Source of the DNA: JAFGRR01 sp964563855 | GTDB taxonomy: Bacteria; Planctomycetota; Phycisphaerae; UBA1845; Fen-1342 | Direction of reading: 5' to 3' | DNA length: 64,000 bases | NCBI GenBank assembly: GCA_964563855.1 | Contig: CAZLYU010000007.1 | Span: 1-64,000, forward strand | Position numbers and translations under genes: made by a program | Shown: positions 8,327 through 16,320 of the stretch, piece by piece | Layout of the letters: every line of letters starts with the position of its first letter | Numbering within the stretch: position 1 is the first letter of the stretch | The notes under the pieces: model-generated | What the model saw: only the letters and a program-made list of their open reading frames with translations | The model's database searches: none | Told to the model about the DNA's origin: nothing

Positions 8327-9978
8327 TGCAATCGCTCGACGCGATTTCCCGTAACTTTCGGCTGCTCATCGCGCAAGTGACGAAACAGCTCAACCTGCTC
8401 GCTCGCGAGATGGCTGCGCCCGATGCGGCCTTCGCCAAGTCGATCCAGAGCGCCGAAGCGTACATCGATACGCAAAAGAGCATGATCGAGGACGACGTCT
8501 TCAAACTGCTGGGCCGCGCCAAGCTTGACGATCAGCAAGAAATCGACGCGTTGCGCGCGGTCAACACCATCACCAGCAATCTCGAACGCATCAGTGATTT
8601 CGCCACCAACATTACACGCCAGCTCACCTTCCTGAACGCGCGCGAAACGCTCGATCGCTTCGACCACAACGGCTACATCGGCGAGATCCGCTCGGGCGTG
8701 GAGTTGATTGGCGAGGCGCTCTTCGAACGCGACTCCGACCTGGCGCTCGAGATCTGCCAATTCGAACAAGCGACCGACCAGCGCTACCACGAAGACCTGC
8801 AAACGCTGATCGCCGAGTTGCGCACCGCCCACGATGTGGACGATCGCATCACGACGATGTTCATCCTTCACTACCTCGAGCGGATGGGCGATGCGCTGCT
8901 CAACATCGGCGAAGCGATCATCTTCGCCGTGCTCGGCGAGCGGTTGAAGGTGCATCAACTGCGGGCGTTGGGCGGCGCGATCGATCCCGCCGGCGGGCCG
9001 GCTCAGGATGCGCTGTCGAGCGTCGAGATGGAGAGCATCTGGGGTACGCGATCGGGCGTGCGCATCGGTACGCTCGAAGGCGGGTCGCTGCCGAAGTGGG
9101 GCGGCCAGACGCATGGACGGGTGCTGTTCAAGGAGGGCGACGCGTCGAAGCTCGCGGCGGAAAAGGACAACCTGCAGCGTTGGCGGGATGTGGCTCCCGG
9201 CCTCGCGCCGGAGGTCGTCGAGTTCGAGCCGGCTGGCGGCGAAGCAGCGCTGCTGCTGCAATACCTGGAGGGCGCCACCTATCGCGATGTACTGCTGAAC
9301 GAGCACGCCGCCGCCGCCGCCCTACGTCGCGTGCAGCAAACGGTGCTTGACGTGTGGACGCGCACGTTGCGGCGGGAGTCGGTGCACGGCAAGTTCGTGC
9401 AACAGATGCGTAAACGGCTCGACGATGTGCTGGCGCTGCATCCGTGGCTGGCGATGGGTGAGGCCGGCCTCGGCGCCGTGACCGCGCCGGATCTTCCGAC
9501 ACTCATCGACCGCGCCAAACCGCTCGACGCGTCGACGCCGGCGCCCATCACGGTTTTTTTGCACGGCGACTTCAATCTCGACAATCTGATCTACAACGCC
9601 CGCGAAGATCGACTGCATTACATCGACGTCCATCGTTCTGGCGACGGCGACTACGTGCAGGATGTCGCCGTGTTTCTGGTGTCGCACTACCGGCAGCCCA
9701 TTTTCGCACCGCGCGTGCGACGCGTGCTCGAGTGGTCGGCCTTGTCGTTTCTCGCTTTCGCGCGGCGATTCGCGGCGGCGCACGGCGACACGACATTTGA
9801 AGTGCGTCTGTCGCTCGGCCTGGCCCGATCGTTCACCACGTCGGTGCGGTTTGAGTTGAATCGTCGCTTCGCCCGCGACATGACCCAGCGGGCGACGATG
9901 TTGCTGCAACGCGTGCTAACGGTCGAGCCGGAGCACTGGCGGCAGTACCGCACGCCTGACGAGATCCTGCTCGCCTGA
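8326..9978 (+). CDS. PhoU-like domain fused to an aminoglycoside-phosphotransferase-type kinase
   Basis: A 550-residue protein with two parts. Residues about 1-215 are helical with PhoU-like features (MIEDDVFKLLGRAKLDDQQE, VNTITSNLERISDFATNI, FILHYLERMGDALLNIGEAI). Residues about 240-550 are an APH/choline-kinase-type phosphotransferase with the catalytic loop VFLHGDFNLDNLIYN (about residue 410) and the metal-binding IDVHRSGDGDYVQDVAV (about 433). The ATG overlaps the preceding stop and has AGGAG 5 bases upstream; an in-frame TTG just before it is less likely. PhoU proteins bind metal clusters and regulate phosphate uptake. A fusion to a small-molecule kinase is unusual and suggests phosphate sensing coupled to phosphorylation of an unknown substrate. 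Confidence 0.8.
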   Translation: MQSLDAISRNFRLLIAQVTKQLNLLAREMAAPDAAFAKSIQSAEAYIDTQKSMIEDDVFKLLGRAKLDDQQEIDALRAVNTITSNLERISDFATNITRQLTFLNARETLDRFDHNGYIGEIRSGVELIGEALFERDSDLALEICQFEQATDQRYHEDLQTLIAELRTAHDVDDRITTMFILHYLERMGDALLNIGEAIIFAVLGERLKVHQLRALGGAIDPAGGPAQDALSSVEMESIWGTRSGVRIGTLEGGSLPKWGGQTHGRVLFKEGDASKLAAEKDNLQRWRDVAPGLAPEVVEFEPAGGEAALLLQYLEGATYRDVLLNEHAAAAALRRVQQTVLDVWTRTLRRESVHGKFVQQMRKRLDDVLALHPWLAMGEAGLGAVTAPDLPTLIDRAKPLDASTPAPITVFLHGDFNLDNLIYNAREDRLHYIDVHRSGDGDYVQDVAVFLVSHYRQPIFAPRVRRVLEWSALSFLAFARRFAAAHGDTTFEVRLSLGLARSFTTSVRFELNRRFARDMTQRATMLLQRVLTVEPEHWRQYRTPDEILLA

Positions 9979-10216
9979 CGCGGTTGCGGTTGCGGTCGCT
10001 GATTCGAGGCGCTCCGCGTGTTCGGGCGTTAAGGGCGAGACGGTTTAGTCCGGCCGCGGCGGTTCACGGTCTCTCATACCCACCTGATGCTCACTCGCGT
10101 TTGGTTCGCCATTGAGACGCGGTAGTCCCGTGTCGCGGATCCAACAGACGTCTTGCAGGCTTCGGTCTGCGCGGCGGACCCTGGTTGCGCGGGAATTCGC
10201 ACCGCACTCGTTTAGC

Positions 10217-11272
10217 CTAACTCTCTTTGAGTGTCGCCATGTCGATGACGAAGCGATAGCGCACGTCGCCGCGCTTCATGCGTTCGTAGGCCTGCGCGAT
10301 GTTGCGGATGTCGAGCATTTCAATGTCGCACGCGATGTTGTTCTTGGCCGAGAAGTCGAGCATTTCCTGGGTCTCGGGCATGCCGCCGATCAGCGAGCCG
10401 GCCAGAGCGCGGCGGCCCATGACGAGCGGCATGGCGTCGATCGGGGGGTTGAGCGGCGTGAGCTGACCGACCAGCATGTAGACGCCGTCGAACTTCAGGC
10501 AGTTGAGATACGGGTTGAGGTCATGTTCGACCGGGACCGTATCGAGGATGAAGTCGAGGCTGCCGGCCGCGGCCTCCATGCCTTCCGGTTGCGAACTGAC
10601 GACGACGTGGGCTGCGCCGTTGCGTTTGGCTTCTTCGATCTTGCTTTCCGAGCGCGTGAAGACAGTGACTTCAGCGCCGAGTGCTTTGGCGAATTTGACG
10701 CCCATGTGTCCCAGGCCGCCCATGCCGACGACGCCCAACTTGTGACCACTCTTCACGCCAAAGTGTCTCAGCGGTGAGTAGGTGGTGATGCCGGCGCAGA
10801 GCAGCGGGGCGGCGCTGGCGGGATCGACGCCGTCGGGGAGCTTGACGACGAAGCGATCGCTTACGACGACGTGATCGGAGTATCCGCCGAACGTGGGCGA
10901 GTTGTCGTGACGGTCGACGCCGTTGTATGTCGCGATGAAGCCATTGAGGCAGAATTGTTCGAGCCCGCGCTCACAGGCCGCACAGGTGCGGCAGGAGTCG
11001 ACCATGCAGCCCACGCCGACGAGATCACCGACGTTGAATCGCTGCACCTCGGGGGCGACCGCGGTCACCTTGCCGATGATCTCGTGTCCGGGAACGCACG
11101 GATAGGTGCTGATGTCCCAGTCGTTCTCGACGAAGTGAATGTCGGTATGACAGACGCCGCAATAGAGAATCTCGATAGAGACGTCATCCGGTCGCGGATC
11201 GCGGCGTTGCAGGGTCCAGGGGGCGAGGCCGCTGGAGTCGGAGTGCGCGGCGTAGGCTTTGGCGGAGGTCAT
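10217..11272 (-). CDS. zinc-dependent NAD(P) alcohol dehydrogenase (cinnamyl-alcohol/YahK type)
   Basis: A 351-residue medium-chain dehydrogenase. Catalytic zinc ligands appear in CGVCHTDIH and CVPGHEIIG, and structural zinc ligands in CMVDSCRTCAACERGLEQFC. The Rossmann nucleotide loop is VVGMGGLGHMGVKFAKALGA. The start chosen begins MTSAKAYAAHS with GAGGGA upstream; a much longer upstream open frame is proline/arginine-rich and unlikely to be translated. The layout fits enzymes reducing aldehydes with NADPH, but the physiological substrate cannot be told. It is transcribed alone, convergent with the PhoU fusion operon. Confidence 0.9.
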   Translation of the reverse strand: MTSAKAYAAHSDSSGLAPWTLQRRDPRPDDVSIEILYCGVCHTDIHFVENDWDISTYPCVPGHEIIGKVTAVAPEVQRFNVGDLVGVGCMVDSCRTCAACERGLEQFCLNGFIATYNGVDRHDNSPTFGGYSDHVVVSDRFVVKLPDGVDPASAAPLLCAGITTYSPLRHFGVKSGHKLGVVGMGGLGHMGVKFAKALGAEVTVFTRSESKIEEAKRNGAAHVVVSSQPEGMEAAAGSLDFILDTVPVEHDLNPYLNCLKFDGVYMLVGQLTPLNPPIDAMPLVMGRRALAGSLIGGMPETQEMLDFSAKNNIACDIEMLDIRNIAQAYERMKRGDVRYRFVIDMATLKES

Positions 11273-11449
11273 AGCGATGTCCCTCGTGGGTGGAGTCGTC
11301 AGGTTGAGCCGCGGAATCGCGAAGCGTTCGTTGGGCGCATGCATGCTACCCCGCGACTCGAGGCTTGACCACGAGATGATCGGCCGGGGCGGCGTTTGGG
11401 CATGTTTTGAAGGGGCTCGTTCGTGACGCGCGGCGAAGCGGCGGGGGCG

Positions 11450-11490
11450 AATAAAGACCAGCGGCGGCGAACCTGATGGTCCGCCGCCGC
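11450..11490 (-). terminator. probable terminator downstream of the deiminase gene
   Basis: Plus-strand bases 11461-11473 (GCGGCGGCGAACC) pair with 11478-11490 (GGTCCGCCGCCGC) with one mismatch around a 4-base loop. On the minus strand the stem is followed by TGGTCTTTAT, a weak U-rich tail, 48 bases past the stop of the upstream deiminase gene. Confidence 0.5.
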
Positions 11491-11537
11491 CGCATTCGTC
11501 TGAGGCTGTCGCGAGCGTGGCTCGCGGTTTCGGTCGA

Positions 11538-13733
11538 CTAGCCGCCGTTGACGACGAGGTCGACAAACGCCTCGATGTCGCGGGCGTCGACGAGGCCGTC
11601 GTCGTTGGCGTCGGCGTTATTGACGTCGCAACCCGGGTAGGTCGCCGCGTAGCCAGCGGGATCCACGACGGCCAGCACGAACGGCTCGATGTCGACAGCG
11701 TTGACGAGGCCGTCGCAGTTGGTGTCGCCGAGCGGGAAGGCGAACGTGGTGACGTTCAGTTCCGCGAAGTCGAGCACGGTGCGGCTGCCGCTGCGCTCAA
11801 CGTAGAGCATAAAGCGGATCTCGCCGGTCGGGCTGACGTAGCGATCAAACTCGTCGGTGATCCGTGCGTCGAGGAAGCCGTCGAGGTTGCCCGCCCAGTT
11901 GTCGGCGTAGGCGTTCTGGCCGGTGGCGCCGGCGCCGTCGCCCCAGTTGTTGGCGAGGTTGTCCCAGATGTAGAGCTCGATCTGAGCACAACTGGTCGCG
12001 TAGCCCTCGAACTGCACGTCGATCTGGGCGATGTCGGCGATGTCTTCGGCGATGGTCGCCTCGAACACGTGCGTGCTTTCCCAGCCGCTGCCGGGGTTGC
12101 TCGAGAAGAAGGACACGCCGTCAGAGACACCGAGCCGGTCGAGGCTCGACAAAGCGCTCGAGACCGGCGACGGGTTGCCGTTCACCGCGTTCCACGACGA
12201 GGTGCGGAAACCGAGGCCTGAAATCTCGATGTTGGTCGCGTTGCCGTACGTGGCGACTTCGCCTTCGATGACATTGAGCGGCTCGCTGACGACCTGGCTG
12301 GTCATGCCGTTCGAGCCGACGGCGATCGCGCGGATCCGCAGTTCCTGGCCGCGGCTCTGGGTGGGAACCATGAAAGACGTCGCGTTGCCGCTCGTCACGG
12401 TGGCGATCGGCGTCCACGGATCGGCGTTGATCGCGTAGTCGAGACGCACTTCGGAGACCGGCTCGTTGTTCTGACCGGTGGCGGCCCATTCGATCTCGGC
12501 CATTTCACCCGCCAGCAACACGCCGTTCGACGTCGGCGAGAGCAACTGGACACCCGGATCGGCGTCGACGCGGCGCGGCACCTGCATGACGATGCAGTGG
12601 ATGGCGCCGGCCGCGGGAATGATGTCCCAGCAGTTGATCGGGTAGATGCCCACGCCCGGGCCGGCGGCGTTCTGGAAGGTGGCCAGCGCCTGGGCGTCGC
12701 GGCTTTGATAGCCGTTTTCGTACTTGATGCTGAAGATGCGATCGTTCACGCGGAAGGCGTTGGTGTAGGTGAAGTGGGTGAAGCCCACGTTCCACGCCGG
12801 CGTGCGGTGCACCGTGAAGCCGAGGCCCTGCATGTAGGGGACGGCGTTGTTGGTGACGTTGATCGCGGTGCTGTTCGAACCGGGCACGAACTCGGAGATG
12901 ATGACGTCGTCGTCGTCAACGATGTACATCCACATGTCGATGTGGCCGGTGCCGTCGACGCTGAAAGGCAACTGCGGCATGATGTGCAGCGTGTCGATGC
13001 CCATGTAGTCGCTGTAGTTCTGCTCGAAGACGGCGGTCGAGAAGCCTTCCGACGCCGGGTTGTCGAGGCTGATCAACGCAGTGACAAAGCCGCTGCGATT
13101 GGGCCCGGGCATGAAGTTGCCGCCCGAGTAATAGAGGCCCTGGTCGTAGGTCGGGATGTCCCAGAAGGTGTCGCCGACGAACGTGGGCACGAAGTTGTCC
13201 GCGGGCCGGCTCGGGTAATAGTGGCTGTCGGCCAAGGCGAGCGAGCCGTTGTCCCAGATGAAGTGCGGGCCGTAGTCACGCATCCAGAGCGCGTTCATCG
13301 GCGCCTGAACGAAGACGACCTTGCTCATGTCGGCCCCGCCGGCGGCGAAGTAGCTGGCGGCCGAGTTTTGCACCGACTGGCTCGGCACGGCGACATAGGC
13401 GATTTCGTCGCACGTGGGGCACGCGGGGTCAGCGGTCAGGCCGACCACGAGGTCGCGAACGACGTCATTCCACTGACCGGGGACGTAGGAGTAGAGCACG
13501 CCGTCCATCGGGTCGTACTCGCGGGGCGTGACGATGTTGGTCGGGTTGGGGGCGTCTTTGTCGGTGTTGAAGTAGATGGCCCGCGGGTGGAGCGACTGAT
13601 TCGCGTCAAACGGGGTGCCGCCTTCGCGGTAACGCGGTAGCACTTCGTACTCAGCGGCGCGCTGCGCGGTCGCGGCGAGCGGCAGCGTGATGGCGACGAG
13701 CGCGAGAAGCGCGCTCTTCGAACGATTCGACAT
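11538..13733 (-). CDS. secreted peptidyl-arginine/agmatine deiminase family protein with dockerin
   Basis: A 731-residue exported protein. Signal peptide at residues 1-23 (SALLALVAITLPLAATAQ). The deiminase core, about residues 30-390, carries the family's catalytic landmarks: ALWMRDYGPHF (Asp about 153), SGGNFM, DGTGHIDMW (His about 264, Asp 266), YTNAF (Asn about 325) and AIHCIVMQVPR (nucleophile Cys about 380). An Ig/fibronectin-like stretch and a beta-sandwich domain follow, and the C-terminal 70 residues are a dockerin pair (GDTNCDGLVNAVDIEPF, NDDGLVDARDIEAF). It would deiminate arginine-type guanidino groups outside the cytoplasm. Whether the substrate is protein arginine, as in the Porphyromonas enzyme, or free agmatine cannot be decided. 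GGAGAG lies upstream of the ATG. Confidence 0.85.
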   Translation of the reverse strand: MSNRSKSALLALVAITLPLAATAQRAAEYEVLPRYREGGTPFDANQSLHPRAIYFNTDKDAPNPTNIVTPREYDPMDGVLYSYVPGQWNDVVRDLVVGLTADPACPTCDEIAYVAVPSQSVQNSAASYFAAGGADMSKVVFVQAPMNALWMRDYGPHFIWDNGSLALADSHYYPSRPADNFVPTFVGDTFWDIPTYDQGLYYSGGNFMPGPNRSGFVTALISLDNPASEGFSTAVFEQNYSDYMGIDTLHIMPQLPFSVDGTGHIDMWMYIVDDDDVIISEFVPGSNSTAINVTNNAVPYMQGLGFTVHRTPAWNVGFTHFTYTNAFRVNDRIFSIKYENGYQSRDAQALATFQNAAGPGVGIYPINCWDIIPAAGAIHCIVMQVPRRVDADPGVQLLSPTSNGVLLAGEMAEIEWAATGQNNEPVSEVRLDYAINADPWTPIATVTSGNATSFMVPTQSRGQELRIRAIAVGSNGMTSQVVSEPLNVIEGEVATYGNATNIEISGLGFRTSSWNAVNGNPSPVSSALSSLDRLGVSDGVSFFSSNPGSGWESTHVFEATIAEDIADIAQIDVQFEGYATSCAQIELYIWDNLANNWGDGAGATGQNAYADNWAGNLDGFLDARITDEFDRYVSPTGEIRFMLYVERSGSRTVLDFAELNVTTFAFPLGDTNCDGLVNAVDIEPFVLAVVDPAGYAATYPGCDVNNADANDDGLVDARDIEAFVDLVVNGG

Positions 13734-14063
13734 GATGTTGCTCTCCGTCCAATTTCAGTACGTGCAGTGATGCCGACGCAGCGGGCTCGATACGTCGATT
13801 CATCGCAGGTTAACAAGAAGAAACCCGATTTGGCCACCAAAAAACGCCCGCTGGCCGCGCCAGATTGAGGCGGCGGTGATCTTTGTATAAGCTCATATTT
13901 TAAAGCGGGTTACGTTGAGGTTGGGTTGCAAAAGTGGCGCCAATGATGGCGTCCAAAAACCAAATTATCGGGTGAATGATTTGGTCGAATCGCTCTACGG
14001 GGCCGGTTGGCGGCATCGCGGCGGTTCGATCGTCGAACGTCTGCGGCCAGTACACTGCTCTCC
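13734..14063. other. intergenic region between divergent genes
   Basis: A 330-base gap between the deiminase and prmC starts. It contains an AT-rich island near 13883-13906 (TTGTATAAGCTCATATTTTA), unusual in this GC-rich sequence and a plausible site for one or both promoters. No convincing -35/-10 pair, hairpin or small gene was seen. Confidence 0.35.
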
Positions 14064-14951
14064 ATGCCGAGTGCCACGAACGAGACATGGACGGTCGCGC
14101 GACTCCTCGACTGGACCCGCGTTTTTCTCTCTGAGCGGCAAATCGAGTCAGCGCGGTTATGCGCCGAAATCTTGCTGGCGCGTGCGATGAACTGTGAGCG
14201 GTTGCAGCTTTTCCTGCGCTATCAGCACGTGCCGGATCCGGACGTCCTGACCCGCTTTCGCGAAGCGGTGCGCCGCGCCGCCGCCGGCGAACCGATTGCG
14301 TACATCACCGGGGAGAAGGAGTTCTTCTCGCTGACGTTTGAAACGGCGCCGGACGTGTTGATCCCCCGGCCGGAGACCGAGATCATCGTCGAGCGCGTCA
14401 TCGCTGCGGTGAGACGCGAGGGATTGTCCCGTGACGCGGAGATTCTCGACGTGTGCACCGGCAGCGGCTGCGTCGCGATCGCGCTGGCGCGTCATCTGCC
14501 GGATGTCCGCGTGCGTGCGTCGGACAAGAGCGCGGACGCGCTGGCGATCGCGAGACGGAACGCCGAGCGGCATGCGCTGGCCGAGCGGGTCGCGTTTCTG
14601 GAGAGCGACTTGTTTGCCGCGCTGCCTGCCGAGACCCGTTTCGACGCGCTGACGTGCAACCCGCCGTACATCCCGACGCAGGAGCTTGCGACGTTGTCGC
14701 CGACGGTGCGTGATCACGAGCCGCGGCTGGCGCTGGACGGCGGCGATGATGGGCTCGCGATTGTGCGGCGCGTGCTGCGGGAAGCCCCGCCGTTTATGGC
14801 CCCCAGCGGGTGGCTGCTGATGGAAGTCATGGCCGGACAGTCGGCGACGGTGCAGACGCTCGCGGCGGAGAACGGCTGGACGGAGGTCACGGTCCACCGC
14901 GACGCCGGTGGGCACGAGCGCGTGTTGCAGGCCCGCCGGCCTGCGGACTAG
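14064..14951 (+). CDS. prmC: peptide chain release factor N5-glutamine methyltransferase
   Basis: A 295-residue SAM-dependent methyltransferase that modifies the GGQ glutamine of RF1/RF2. An N-terminal helical domain (residues 1-95) is followed by the linker FETAPDVLIPRPETEIIVE, the SAM-binding loop ILDVCTGSGCVAIALA (about residue 128), and the catalytic CNPPYIP motif (about 198), which together are diagnostic of the PrmC/HemK family. The ATG beginning MPSATNETW is preferred over an upstream in-frame start that adds 19 arginine/serine-rich residues. It stands alone here rather than beside prfA. Confidence 0.93.
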   Translation: MPSATNETWTVARLLDWTRVFLSERQIESARLCAEILLARAMNCERLQLFLRYQHVPDPDVLTRFREAVRRAAAGEPIAYITGEKEFFSLTFETAPDVLIPRPETEIIVERVIAAVRREGLSRDAEILDVCTGSGCVAIALARHLPDVRVRASDKSADALAIARRNAERHALAERVAFLESDLFAALPAETRFDALTCNPPYIPTQELATLSPTVRDHEPRLALDGGDDGLAIVRRVLREAPPFMAPSGWLLMEVMAGQSATVQTLAAENGWTEVTVHRDAGGHERVLQARRPAD

Positions 14952-14992
14952 CCGCGGCTGTGGGGGGTGGTGCGACGGGCCGGACAACGGGT

Positions 14993-16081
14993 TTACAGGT
15001 TGCCGCGGCGTTCCTGCTCGCGTTCGAGCGAGACGAACAGGGCCTTGAAGTTTCCGACGCCGAAGCCGCGTGAGCCGTGGCGTTCGATGACTTCGAAGAA
15101 GAGCGTCGGTCGGTCTTGCACGGGCTGGGTGAAGATCTGCAGCAGGTAGCCGTCGTCGTCGCGGTCGACCAGGATCCCGAGCTCGCGCAGCTCGTCGATG
15201 TCTTCATCAATCTCGCCGACGCGATCGCGCAACTCGTCGTAGTAGGTATCCGGCACGCGTAAGAAGTCGATATCGCGTTGTCGCAGTTCGCGCACCGTTG
15301 AGCAGATATCGGCGGTGTTCATAGCGATGTGCTGCACGCCGGGACCATTGTACCAATCGAGATACTCGTCGATCTGGCTCTTGCGTCGGCCCTCGGCGGG
15401 CTCGTTGATGGGGAGTTTGATCTTGCGCCCGTCCTCCATCACCTTGCTCATCAGCGCGGAGTATTCGGTGCTGATGTCTTCATCGGTGAACTCGGCGAGC
15501 TGTGAGAAGCCCATCACGTTTTCGAACCAGCGCACCCAGTAGTTCATCTCGCCGAGGTAGACGTTGGTCACCACATGGTCGATTGCCGCGAGACCGACGG
15601 CGGGGGCGCCATGTGCTTGAATGGGGGCGTAGCCGGGTGCAAACGCCCCGCGATAGGCAGCGCGTTCGACGAATCGAAAGATGGTGTCGCCGGCGTAGCG
15701 AATCGACCCGACTTTCAACACACCGTCGGCGTCTTCGAGCGCGTCAACCGGGTCAACGACGGTGGCGCCGCGCGCCCTGGCCGCACGGAGCGCGGCTTCG
15801 GCGTCGTCGACGGCGAGCGCGATCGCTTTCACGCCGTCGCCGTGCAGCGCCTGAAACCGCGCGGCTTCGTCATCCGGTGTGATCGCGGAGGTCAGCACGA
15901 GACGCACCTGTCCCTGTTGCATGACGTAGCTGGAGCGGCGTCGCGACCCGGTTTCGAGCCCCATCTTCGCGACCGGCTTGAAGCCGAAGGTTTTGTCGTA
16001 GAAGTGGGCTGATTGCTTGGCGTTGCCCACGTAGAACTCGAGGTGATCCCACCCTCGAATCGGTGGAAAGTCTGCCGACAT
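14993..16081 (-). CDS. hpd: 4-hydroxyphenylpyruvate dioxygenase
   Basis: A 362-residue two-domain vicinal-oxygen-chelate protein that converts 4-hydroxyphenylpyruvate to homogentisate in tyrosine breakdown. The iron ligands are visible as His in AAIDHVVTNV, His in GVQHIAMNT and Glu in TLFFEVIERHG. The C-terminal segment GFGVGNFKALFVSLEREQ is the typical closing helix, and the length is normal. No other homogentisate-pathway gene is adjacent, so its partners must lie elsewhere. The ribosome-binding site is weak, but the N-terminus (IRGWDHLEFYVGNAKQSA) matches the family start. Confidence 0.93.
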   Translation of the reverse strand: MSADFPPIRGWDHLEFYVGNAKQSAHFYDKTFGFKPVAKMGLETGSRRRSSYVMQQGQVRLVLTSAITPDDEAARFQALHGDGVKAIALAVDDAEAALRAARARGATVVDPVDALEDADGVLKVGSIRYAGDTIFRFVERAAYRGAFAPGYAPIQAHGAPAVGLAAIDHVVTNVYLGEMNYWVRWFENVMGFSQLAEFTDEDISTEYSALMSKVMEDGRKIKLPINEPAEGRRKSQIDEYLDWYNGPGVQHIAMNTADICSTVRELRQRDIDFLRVPDTYYDELRDRVGEIDEDIDELRELGILVDRDDDGYLLQIFTQPVQDRPTLFFEVIERHGSRGFGVGNFKALFVSLEREQERRGNL

Positions 16082-16320
16082 CGCGTGAGCCCTGTTCTTC
16101 CTCGCTAGTCATTCACATGCCGGTCGCTGCGCGCAGCGCCGGTGAAGCCGCGGCGGAGGAGGCGCGGCGGCGACGCGCAAAGTTTAACCGCGCGCGTCTT
16201 GCCGAGCTGCTCAATTTGTCTGCGATTGGCGTCGATAGCGACCCGGCCGGGGAAGTCGCCGCAGCGCAGCCGGTGCGCCGTGGCCGAGCTTCACGCCCAC
16301 ACTCACGAGGTGAGGAACGC

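Noticed and set aside
10112..12221. Plus-strand open frames opposite the alcohol dehydrogenase and deiminase genes
   Set aside because: They are antisense shadows; the minus-strand genes have complete catalytic motifs.
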